From Bermanella sp. 47_1433_sub80_T6 (GTDB lineage Bacteria > Pseudomonadota > Gammaproteobacteria > Pseudomonadales > Oceanobacteraceae), in the NCBI GenBank assembly GCA_002162985.1, contig MAAD01000059.1:1-40117 (forward strand): 40,117 nucleotides of DNA. The letters run 5' to 3'. The translations under genes were made by a program, and so were the position numbers. The notes under the pieces were generated by a model. The model searched no databases, was not told the origin of the DNA, and was given only the letters and a program-made list of their open reading frames with translations. Below are positions 32,263 to 40,117 of this stretch, piece by piece. How positions within the stretch are numbered: the stretch's first letter is position 1; each line of letters begins with the position of its first letter.

Positions 32263-33060
32263 ATGGAAAGTGAAGATCAGCAAAATAAACTGCTTAAAAC
32301 CGCCATCAAGCACCTGCTAAAGCCCTTGATGCGCTTTTTAATACAAAAGCAATTAACCCTGCCCACTCTCATGGAGCTGGTAAAATCGGCCTATGTGGAA
32401 GTGGCCGAGAAAGACTTTGCCCTCGAAGGTAAAGCCCCCACCGACAGCCGCATTAACCTGTTAACCGGTGTGCATCGCAAAGACGTGAAGCGCCTACGAG
32501 ATTTAGAGGAACAACATAAACCCTCGGAGCGACTCTCCATTAGCAGCCTAATGCTGGCATCCTGGATGAGTGAAGCGCCCTTCGCTAACAAAGGTCAGCC
32601 ATTGGCTTTGCCCAAAAGTGGTGACAGCAGCTTTGAATCCCTGGCCAACCTTTATAGCCGTCAAAATATACGAGCCACCTCTATAATGGAGAATTGGCTC
32701 GAAATGGGCTGGATTGACGAAGATGATAAGGGCTTGTTAACCCTTAATCTTGAAACACTGCAGGAAAATCAATTAAGCGAAGACCAGTTGTTTTTCTTCG
32801 CCGAAAACCTGGCCGATCACATGGCCGCCAGCACCCACAATCTGAACAATCCGCACAAGATGTTTGAACGGGCGGTGTTTTATAATGCCCTGTCAAAAGA
32901 GTCGGTGCTGATACTTAAAAAGTCCGCCAAGCAACAATCCATGGCCGTTTTAAAAGACTTAAACAAACAAGCGCTGACCATGCAGAAACAAGACAAAGAA
33001 TCTGCTGAACCCCATTACCGCTTCCGCTTGGGCAGTTATTTTTACACGGATTTATCATGA
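32263..33060 (+). CDS. DUF6502-like protein
   Basis: KHLLKPLMRFLIQKQLTLPTLMELVKSAYVEVAEKDFALEGKAPTDSRINLLTGVHRKDVKRLRDLEEQ. Confidence 0.75.
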   Translation: MESEDQQNKLLKTAIKHLLKPLMRFLIQKQLTLPTLMELVKSAYVEVAEKDFALEGKAPTDSRINLLTGVHRKDVKRLRDLEEQHKPSERLSISSLMLASWMSEAPFANKGQPLALPKSGDSSFESLANLYSRQNIRATSIMENWLEMGWIDEDDKGLLTLNLETLQENQLSEDQLFFFAENLADHMAASTHNLNNPHKMFERAVFYNALSKESVLILKKSAKQQSMAVLKDLNKQALTMQKQDKESAEPHYRFRLGSYFYTDLS

Positions 33061-33344
33061 CTAAATTATTTGCAGCCTGTATTTGCTTGTTATTACCTCA
33101 ATTGCTAATGGCTGCACAAGAAGAAACCGTGGGCGGCATAGGCGGCACCGGCTCTCAAGAGGAGATTACCGGCGGCATAGGTGGCACCGGCATTCGCGAC
33201 ATGGAGCGCCCTGAAATACTGGAAAGACCTGAATTATTAGAAAGCCGTGAAGCCCTTGAAGATTTAATCGACATGGACGCCAGTGAAGCGGCCGATTTTG
33301 ACACGCCCAGCAGTGGCGACCTACCCGATACCGAAAGGCCATAA
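33057..33344 (+). CDS. Secreted small protein with duplicated GGIGGTG motif
   Basis: Signal peptide MTKLFAACICLLLPQLLMAAQ; VGGIGGTGS...TGGIGGTGI; ATGA overlap with the upstream gene. Confidence 0.65.
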   Translation: MTKLFAACICLLLPQLLMAAQEETVGGIGGTGSQEEITGGIGGTGIRDMERPEILERPELLESREALEDLIDMDASEAADFDTPSSGDLPDTERP

Positions 33345-33363
33345 TACGGGTAAATATGCGATG

Positions 33364-34074
33364 TTAGTATTTCACCTGCCACAATAGCCCGGATATCCAA
33401 TCCGGACTGTGGCGACTAATACCCTTACCCACCGACGCTGTCAGCTTGTGCCTGCCATTGATTTTACGCTGCAACAAACCAGATGCCACCCGGTCTAAAT
33501 TCCCCAAGGATGTGGGTTTATGATCCACTACCAGGCCGGCAATCCAACCCTTATCAAAACCCAATTTCCTTAAGCTCATGACGCCGCCCACAGAATAATG
33601 GAAGCTGTCTACACGATTGAATTGGGTGCGCTTGCGCCACCAATATCCCAGCTCTATAAATCCCACCCCGCCCCATAAAAAACCGCTCACCTCCATACTG
33701 AGGGAAGTATCATTTACCGGCAGAGTCACTCTGGAATTGGCATTGGCCAGTTTTCGCTTTAAATGAAAATCAAGATACAGGTCAGACCACTGATCCTGAT
33801 AGGTCAACTTTAATACGCCATTGCCAATACCAGACGGACCCGCATCGGGTTTCACAAATGGCAGGGTTAACTTGGCTTTATAACTGCCATTGGCCACGTG
33901 CGCACTAATCGGGGTATACCAATAGCTGCGTTCATCGGCCACCACTCGGTACTGGCCCAGAGACAACTTTATCGCCTGCACGGACTGTACTGGCATGGTC
34001 AGCAGGCAAATCCCCATCAATCCCAAAACGGCTAAACGCACCCTTATTCCTTCCTTGTATATTAATTTATCCAT
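33364..34074 (-). CDS. Putative outer-membrane beta-barrel / hypothetical secreted protein
   Basis: Signal peptide-like N-terminus, alternating amphipathic strands, terminal aromatic residue (LLWQVKY). Start trimmed to MDKLIYKEG. Confidence 0.6.
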   Translation of the reverse strand: MDKLIYKEGIRVRLAVLGLMGICLLTMPVQSVQAIKLSLGQYRVVADERSYWYTPISAHVANGSYKAKLTLPFVKPDAGPSGIGNGVLKLTYQDQWSDLYLDFHLKRKLANANSRVTLPVNDTSLSMEVSGFLWGGVGFIELGYWWRKRTQFNRVDSFHYSVGGVMSLRKLGFDKGWIAGLVVDHKPTSLGNLDRVASGLLQRKINGRHKLTASVGKGISRHSPDWISGLLWQVKY

Positions 34075-34163
34075 TGTAACTATTTTACAAAAAGAATCCT
34101 CTTTGATTGACGTGGGAATATTTCCCACCTATATTTAAGCTATTGAAACAGGGAGGAGATATC

Positions 34164-36317
34164 ATGTTTAACACTGTGCAGCCTTGGCGCTCATTAGCGA
34201 CAAGACTTACCGTTCAATCAAAGTACAAAAGAGGCCTAGTGGGCACCTTTACCTGTGGGGTTATGGCCATTAGCCTGGGGGGCTGCCTGGATTTATACGG
34301 CGATTCAGAGGCAGACAACTCTGCAAAAATCGAACTGACTCCAGCGGCCAACGCAAGCGAATTTAAAAACTACCTCACCGCCCGCTTCACTCAGTTACCC
34401 ATTGAACGTGAATACAGCGATGGCGAAATTGGCGTAACCGAAGCCATGGCAGACACCGCAGCCGTATCCGAGAGCGCCCCCTTAAGCGCCGGTGACACAT
34501 TCAGTACCACCAACAATCAGGTGGCCGGGGTGGACGAAGGGGATATTTGGAAATACGACGGAACCCATTTTTACGTTTTGCAAAAAGCGGTGTGGGATTA
34601 CCAGTATGGTGACTGCTACCAGCAAGAAGTGGATATGCCTGTCGCCGCCACAAACATAGCCGGCGACACACTGGATATTATGCCCTGTTATTCCACCCCC
34701 ATATTAAAAACTCCCGCCCAATTACGGGTGGTTAAAAACACTCAAGAAACTCTGGCAAGCGTAGAGTTTGAACAAATGTCCCCTAGCGAATTGTACTTAA
34801 GCGAGGATGCCATCGTGGTGCTGGGCAATAAATCCAGTTATCAAAACAGCTGGAACAACTATCAAAATTGGCAGGACGGCCAGACCGATATTCAGATATT
34901 TGATGTAAGCGATGTGAGTGATGTGACGGCGCCCACCAGCCGCTTAGATATTAAAGTGGACGGCTATGTGGTGCAAAGCCGTCGGATTGAGGATGAGTTG
35001 TTTATCATCACGCGCTACACCCCTAACCTGCCAGAGATGATTTATTACCCCAGCACCAGCAACCAAATAGAACAAAACAAACAGATACTGAACGAGTTAT
35101 CTCTGGATGAATTAATACCCAACATCAGCATCAACGATCACAGCCAGCCGTTAGTGAGCGTAGACAATTGCCTGTTAGCCGACACCCCAACCCAGCAATG
35201 GGGCTACCCCACTCTAAGCACCATTACCCGTATCAATATAAACACAGGTGAATTTTCCAGCCGCTGCATGGCAGGGGAAGTGGCCGGTATTTATATGAGC
35301 GAGGAAAATCTGTACCTGTTTAATACCAGTTACTGGGATTATTCCGAAGAAACCGAAGATGGTCTGGCCACCTGGAACTGGAGCCAGGGCAATACCCATT
35401 TGCATAAGTTTGCCTTGCAATCGTTTAACTACCAAGGCTCCGCCATCGTGCAAGGACGTTTGGGCTGGGACAACCCACGATATCGCTTAGGAGAATTACA
35501 CGACGGCAGCCTGGCGGTGGTCACCACAGATGGAGAATGGCGCGCCGAAGACCACCACCTAACGGTATTGGCCACTCAAGGCGGTGTATTGAAAACCCTG
35601 GCCACCCTGCCCAATACAGATCAACCGGCCGCCATTGGCAAACCCGGTGAACACATCTACAGCGTGCGCTTCATGCAAAATCGCGCCTACATTGTCACCT
35701 TTCAAAAGGTGGACCCACTATACGTGATCGACCTGACTAACCCAGCCAACCCCTCCATTGCCGGCGAATTGGAAATCCCTGGGTTCAGTGATTACCTGCA
35801 TCCCATAGGAGATGATTTACTACTGGGCATAGGCAAGGATGCCATTATGGGCGACAGTGGCACCACCTGGTATCAAGGGATAAAGGTGTCATTATTTAAT
35901 GTGGCCGACATTCAAAACCCCAGCGAGTTAGGCAATATTTTAATTGGCAAACGGGGCTCCAATACCGCCCTCAGTTACGAACCCCACGCCTTCAGTGGCA
36001 TTCAGCAAGACGGGCAATATCGCTTTGCTTTCCCCATCAGCGTACACGACGGCGAAGCCACGGGTAATTACTGGCGCGACCCTGAGAGCCAACATTACAA
36101 CTGGACACAATCGGGTTTGTATTTGTTTGAAATTGAAGAAAATCAGTTAAACCAGAGCGGTGCCATGATTACCGAAAGCAATGATGGCACTCAAGAATGG
36201 CAAAACTGGAATCAGAGACGAGGGTTAATTCAAGGAGACGATGTTTATCATCTAAGCGGTGGGGATTTGTACCATGCTAACTGGAATGATCCGCAGCAAT
36301 TGAGCAATAAGTTTTAG
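34164..36317 (+). CDS. Beta-propeller domain-containing lipoprotein
   Basis: Lipobox-like ISLGGC; FSTTNNQVAGVDEGDIWKYDGTHFYVLQ is the hallmark of the secreted beta-propeller family; GGAGGAGATATC SD before the ATG at 34164. Confidence 0.85.
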   Translation: MFNTVQPWRSLATRLTVQSKYKRGLVGTFTCGVMAISLGGCLDLYGDSEADNSAKIELTPAANASEFKNYLTARFTQLPIEREYSDGEIGVTEAMADTAAVSESAPLSAGDTFSTTNNQVAGVDEGDIWKYDGTHFYVLQKAVWDYQYGDCYQQEVDMPVAATNIAGDTLDIMPCYSTPILKTPAQLRVVKNTQETLASVEFEQMSPSELYLSEDAIVVLGNKSSYQNSWNNYQNWQDGQTDIQIFDVSDVSDVTAPTSRLDIKVDGYVVQSRRIEDELFIITRYTPNLPEMIYYPSTSNQIEQNKQILNELSLDELIPNISINDHSQPLVSVDNCLLADTPTQQWGYPTLSTITRININTGEFSSRCMAGEVAGIYMSEENLYLFNTSYWDYSEETEDGLATWNWSQGNTHLHKFALQSFNYQGSAIVQGRLGWDNPRYRLGELHDGSLAVVTTDGEWRAEDHHLTVLATQGGVLKTLATLPNTDQPAAIGKPGEHIYSVRFMQNRAYIVTFQKVDPLYVIDLTNPANPSIAGELEIPGFSDYLHPIGDDLLLGIGKDAIMGDSGTTWYQGIKVSLFNVADIQNPSELGNILIGKRGSNTALSYEPHAFSGIQQDGQYRFAFPISVHDGEATGNYWRDPESQHYNWTQSGLYLFEIEENQLNQSGAMITESNDGTQEWQNWNQRRGLIQGDDVYHLSGGDLYHANWNDPQQLSNKF

Positions 36318-36335
36318 CTGGGTTAGTTTGAAATC

Positions 36336-36369
36336 AGCGGGCAGTATCAACACTTGCCCGCTATTTTTT
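36336..36369 (+). terminator. Intrinsic terminator after the beta-propeller gene
   Basis: AGCGGGCA-N11-TGCCCGCT followed by ATTTTTT. Confidence 0.75.
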
Positions 36370-36399
36370 ACGCCAATCTATATAGCTTAAAGAAATTAA

Positions 36400-38007
36400 T
36401 TAAGCGACTTTCTGGCCTTCACTCTGACTATCCAAATATTCTTCGTACGTCCCTTGGTAACTAATCACTTGCTGATCTTTAATTTCGATCACGTGGGAAG
36501 CCAAAGAAGATACAAATTCCCTATCGTGGCTTACAAAAATCAAGGTACCATCAAAATCTTTAAGAGCCGAGTTTAGTGCCTGAATGGATTCCATATCCAG
36601 GTGGTTAGTGGGTTCGTCCATCACTAACACGTTAAGATCCATCATCATTAACTTGCCAAATAACAAGCGGTTCTTTTCACCACCGGAACACACTCGGGCT
36701 TTCTTTAAAAGGTCATCTGGAGTAAACAACAAACGCCCTAACATGCCTCGAACCATTAGGTCATCGTGTTTAGGGGTGCGCCACTGAGACATCCAATCAA
36801 ACAAGTTAAGGTCGTTATCAAAGTCTTTGGTGCTGTCTTGTGGGCAGTAACCAATGGTCGCATTTTCAGACCACTTAACCGTACCTTCATTAGCTTTTAA
36901 TTCTTCAATTAAGCACTGTAAAAACGTGGTTTTACCGGCACCGTTTTCACCAATCACCGCAAGCTTAGAGCCCGCTTCTAAAATAAGGTTACCTTTATCA
37001 AATAAAGTCTCTTCACCTTCATAACCGTGGGCCAGATCTTCCAGGATTAATACTTGGCGGTGCAGAATTTTATCTTGTCTAAGTTTAATGTTGGGTACTA
37101 AACGACTGGTTTGCTTCACTTCAGCTAACTCAATTTTATCCAGTTTCTTAGCTCGCGAGCTGGCCTGCTTGGCTTTAGATGCATTGGCACCAAAACGGGC
37201 AACAAACGCTTTTAGCTCTTCAATTTCTTCGCTCTTCTTAGCGTTCTCACCCAATAGCTGCTCACGAATCAATGACGAAGCTTCCAGGAAGTATTCATAG
37301 TTACCCGGATAAATACGTAGTTCACCGTAATCAATATCGGCCATGTGAGTACATACCATGTTTAAGAAATGGCGATCGTGCGAAATGATAATCATCGTGC
37401 ACTTACGCTGGTTCAAGACGCCGGCCAACCAGTTGATGGAGTGAATATCCAGGTTGTTGGTGGGTTCGTCCAAAAGCAAGATATCAGGGTTAGAAAACAA
37501 GGCCTGGGCCAATAACACACGTACCTTGTAACCCGGGGATACCGCACTCATTAAACCAAAGTGCAGTTCTTCGTCGATGCCCGCTTCCAGTAAAATATCA
37601 CCGGCACGGCTCTCGGCTGTGTAACCGTCCATCTCGGCAAATTCAACCTCAAGGTTGGCTACCTTCATGCCCTCTTCTTCTGACATTTCAGGTAAGGCAT
37701 AGATGCGATCACGCTCTTGTTTTACTTCCCATAATTTAGGGTCACCCATGATTACCGCATCAACCACGCTGTATTCTTCGAAGGCGAATTGATCCTGACT
37801 CAATACCCCTAACTTGTTGCCCGGGGTAATGGAAAGGTTGCCCGATGTGGGGGCTAGCTCGCCGCTAAGAATTTTCATGAAAGTGGATTTACCACAACCA
37901 TTGGCACCTATTAAGCCGTAACGATTACCGTTACCAAACTGCGCCGAAATATTTTCGAACAAGGGCGCGGCGCCAAACTGCATGGTGATGTTTGCTGTGG
38001 TGATCAA
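36400..38007 (-). CDS. ybiT: ABC-F family ATP-binding protein (YbiT-like)
   Basis: Two Walker A motifs ([18 protein letters not shown]), [11 protein letters not shown] and [12 protein letters not shown]. Likely TTG start at 38007 ([12 protein letters not shown]). Confidence 0.88.
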   Translation of the reverse strand: MITTANITMQFGAAPLFENISAQFGNGNRYGLIGANGCGKSTFMKILSGELAPTSGNLSITPGNKLGVLSQDQFAFEEYSVVDAVIMGDPKLWEVKQERDRIYALPEMSEEEGMKVANLEVEFAEMDGYTAESRAGDILLEAGIDEELHFGLMSAVSPGYKVRVLLAQALFSNPDILLLDEPTNNLDIHSINWLAGVLNQRKCTMIIISHDRHFLNMVCTHMADIDYGELRIYPGNYEYFLEASSLIREQLLGENAKKSEEIEELKAFVARFGANASKAKQASSRAKKLDKIELAEVKQTSRLVPNIKLRQDKILHRQVLILEDLAHGYEGEETLFDKGNLILEAGSKLAVIGENGAGKTTFLQCLIEELKANEGTVKWSENATIGYCPQDSTKDFDNDLNLFDWMSQWRTPKHDDLMVRGMLGRLLFTPDDLLKKARVCSGGEKNRLLFGKLMMMDLNVLVMDEPTNHLDMESIQALNSALKDFDGTLIFVSHDREFVSSLASHVIEIKDQQVISYQGTYEEYLDSQSEGQKVA

Positions 38008-38287
38008 ATGGATAATCCTGAACTGACAAAAAGGGGTTAACGCAAAAATACTGACCAAGAGTGATCACTGCGTGAACACTGGGACTAACAGCAGATATGG
38101 TGCGTACAGATTTGCGCGCACTATAGACATATAAGGACTGAATGTCGAGGGATATTGTATGTTTTTCATACAGAATGGAGGGTAAAAATGCTTATGCGGG
38201 CTCGCGGCAGCCCATATAATGCTGGCACTGCCCATCAGCTCCCATAGTCACTAAAATGATCTGACCGACATTAGCCCCAATAGGCCT

Positions 38288-38722
38288 TTAAAGCTGACTT
38301 GGAGCGTTCACGCTGGCTTTACCTTCATGGGGTGCACCTTGGGACAACATGCTGGTTAATTCTCCCGAGTTTATAAGCCCACTCACTTCATGATTCCCCC
38401 CCACTAATAGGCCGTTAACAAACACCATGGGAAAGGTAGGCCAGCCAGTCCACATCTTTATGGCCAGACGGGGCTGCCATTCACTAAAGTAGCTGCCGTA
38501 TTCCAGGTATTTAAAATCCACATTGCCTTTCTTTAGGTTTTTTTGCACTGCCCTGCAAACCGGATTTTGCCTCATACCCAGCACTAACACAGGGGTATTT
38601 TGCGCAGCATTTTTGATGCTTTCTATGATGCCTTCCTGGTCTACCCCCTTGCCGTACCCTTTACCCAGTTTATGATGGATACTGGGGTGAATTGCTGTGT
38701 TAGCTAATATTTGACGGGCCAT
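38288..38722 (-). CDS. Glutaredoxin-like protein
   Basis: IIESIKNAAQNTPVLVLGMRQNPVCRAVQKNLKKGNVDFKYLEYG...WTGWPTFPMVFVNGLLVGGNHEV. Start trimmed to MARQIL. Confidence 0.8.
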   Translation of the reverse strand: MARQILANTAIHPSIHHKLGKGYGKGVDQEGIIESIKNAAQNTPVLVLGMRQNPVCRAVQKNLKKGNVDFKYLEYGSYFSEWQPRLAIKMWTGWPTFPMVFVNGLLVGGNHEVSGLINSGELTSMLSQGAPHEGKASVNAPSQL

Positions 38723-38852
38723 GACCGTATTCTCCAATATTGTTATTTTATTATACTGAGTGAAACCTTTAATCACCGACCATACCCACAGGCAAGTGTG
38801 AAGTACATATTAAAGACACTGACTTACTTTTGGGGTGAAGAGTAAATGGCGA

Positions 38853-39338
38853 TTACACGAGAGACTTCTGCCAGAACATGGCTTTGCCCATAGTGGGGTC
38901 CAGTTCGTAACCGGCAAAACCAAACTTCATATAAGAATTTTGGGCTACCTTGTTACCTTCCAATACCTCGAGGGTAATCTTGCCGCAGCCTCGGTCTCTG
39001 GCCATATGCTCTACTTTTTCCAGCAAAAGTTGGCTAATGCCTTGCCCTCTAAATTCATTTAACACAACCACATCGTGAATATTCAATATGGGTTTACACA
39101 TAAAGGAAGAGAAAGCTTCGAAGCAATTCACCAGACCGGCAGGTTTATTATCCACGTAACAAATTAAACTTAGTGCATGAGGCAGCTTGGCTAATTCTTT
39201 GGCCAGATTATCTTTCACATCTTGGTTTAGCGTCTCACCGCCCCCCATGGGGTCCTGGGCGTAGCTGTCTAACAGATAAATAAGATCTTGTGCATGTTGC
39301 GAGTTTAAATAATCTACATTTACAAGGTTGATACTCAT
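38853..39338 (-). CDS. GNAT family N-acetyltransferase
   Basis: ILNIHDVVVLNEFRGQGISQLLLEKVEHMARDRGCGKITLEVLEGNKVAQNSYMKFGFAGY. Confidence 0.93.
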   Translation of the reverse strand: MSINLVNVDYLNSQHAQDLIYLLDSYAQDPMGGGETLNQDVKDNLAKELAKLPHALSLICYVDNKPAGLVNCFEAFSSFMCKPILNIHDVVVLNEFRGQGISQLLLEKVEHMARDRGCGKITLEVLEGNKVAQNSYMKFGFAGYELDPTMGKAMFWQKSLV

Positions 39339-39341
39339 GAA

Positions 39342-39851
39342 TCAATGCTCTGGAGAGGCAGGATTAGCTAGATCTGAATTTGCCATAATTCGGGTCTTTT
39401 TACTTGGAAAATTCGAATAAAATTGATTATGGGTCATTTCAGAAAAGACATCATCTCTTTGGTAATACTGGACAATCCAGTTAAGCAGCATCTCAAGGTT
39501 TAAATCTTGTGCAGCCTTGGATTCATACTTATGTGGCTCCCAAGGACGGTTTTCTGCATTCTGCTGACAGGCACTGACAGGCAGGTTCATAAAGATGATT
39601 TCTTCGGCCTGTGAGACCAGCATCTCTAATAAATCGGTATAACCCCCTTCTATAACCCAGGAATCGTGATGGGCTACAAAGCTTTCTATGTCCACTTGAG
39701 AATCAGTAATTGGGCGTCTGGTGGTGGGAGCGTCGACTTGCCAGGCTAGCGTGTCTAAATCCAGGTGGGCGAGCCCGTACTGGCTACTTAGCTTTTTAGA
39801 AAGGGTTGATTTTCCAGAGCCGGAGTTGCCAAATATTAAAACCTTTTTCAC
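39342..39851 (-). CDS. P-loop AAA/adenylate-kinase-like ATPase
   Basis: VLIFGNSGSGKSTLSKKLSSQYGLAHLDLDTLAW (Walker A). Confidence 0.85.
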   Translation of the reverse strand: MKKVLIFGNSGSGKSTLSKKLSSQYGLAHLDLDTLAWQVDAPTTRRPITDSQVDIESFVAHHDSWVIEGGYTDLLEMLVSQAEEIIFMNLPVSACQQNAENRPWEPHKYESKAAQDLNLEMLLNWIVQYYQRDDVFSEMTHNQFYSNFPSKKTRIMANSDLANPASPEH

Positions 39852-39893
39852 GCTTGGCTCCTAACCACTGTTAACCAGTATCTATAGAGCCTA

Positions 39894-39985
39894 CATCAAA
39901 TCTGTACGAGCTCACCCTGTGAGCGATGGGGCACGGGGTGCCCTCGTACGATTTAATAACTCGCCGATTTAAACAAAGCTGCCAT
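39894..39985. repeat. Dispersed intergenic structured repeat, family 2, copy B (core 39898-39954)
   Basis: AAATC(t)GTACGA | GCTCAC-CCT-GTGAGC | GATG | GGGCAC-GGG-GTGCCC | TCGTAC GATTT: three-way junction; matches 31252-31352. Confidence 0.75.
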
Positions 39986-39994
39986 CTGCTTGAA

Positions 39995-40117
39995 TTACTT
40001 AGGTGCAAAGCCTGCATCTTGCAGATGTTTGGTCATTTTATCTAACATCAGTTGCAGGCCATTAATGGGGCGCAACATCACTTCAAAGTGTACGATTTTA
40101 CCCTCGTCATTCCAACG
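39995..40117 (-). CDS. C-terminal part of a nuclear transport factor 2-like/SnoaL-fold protein, truncated by the window edge
   Basis: RWNDEGKIVHFEVMLRPINGLQLMLDKMTKHLQDAGFAPK*; open to the window edge. Confidence 0.6.
   Translation of the reverse strand, partial: RWNDEGKIVHFEVMLRPINGLQLMLDKMTKHLQDAGFAPK

Noticed and set aside
33132-33191. Two 21-bp near-identical repeats as a possible CRISPR or tandem array
   Set aside because: They are in frame inside a CDS and encode the GGIGGTG motif; only two units.
34914-34935. Short tandem repeat GATGTAAGCGATGTGAGTGATGTGAC in the beta-propeller gene
   Set aside because: Encodes DVSDVSDVT in frame; minor coding low complexity.

Overview
The window is a 40 kb gammaproteobacterial chromosomal segment, probably Oceanospirillales- or Pseudomonas-like judging from the smc-zipA-ligA and rluB-scpB-scpA-trpS-yciO-rnm gene orders. 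Most of it is housekeeping. Main blocks: (1) a minus-strand run rluB/scpB/scpA/trpS/YciO-type/RNase AM-type/VC0807-like; (2) plus-strand YciI, TIGR04211-type SH3, peptidylprolyl isomerase and mnmC; (3) a minus-strand run of YheU, SLT lipoprotein, ligA, zipA, smc, FadR-type GntR regulator, acs and ALDH; (4) a divergent ALDH / glutamine-synthetase-family pair; (5) norR divergent from a small membrane ORF + nnrS, with three regularly spaced GTCATTNNGAC sites and a sigma54-like promoter; (6) an accessory-looking tail: DUF6502 with a GGIGGTG mini-protein, a beta-propeller lipoprotein, ABC-F, glutaredoxin-like, GNAT, kinase and NTF2-like genes. I saw no CRISPR array, transposase, tRNA or rRNA. The best candidates for undescribed biology are two dispersed intergenic structured repeat families, each with two copies here. 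One (31252-31352 and 39894-39985) folds into a three-way-junction (cloverleaf-like) palindrome. The other (791-862 and 23416-23490) has two small hairpins, one with a compensatory base-pair change, fused to an intrinsic terminator. Neither is proven to be novel. All calls are from reading the sequence; no database search was run.
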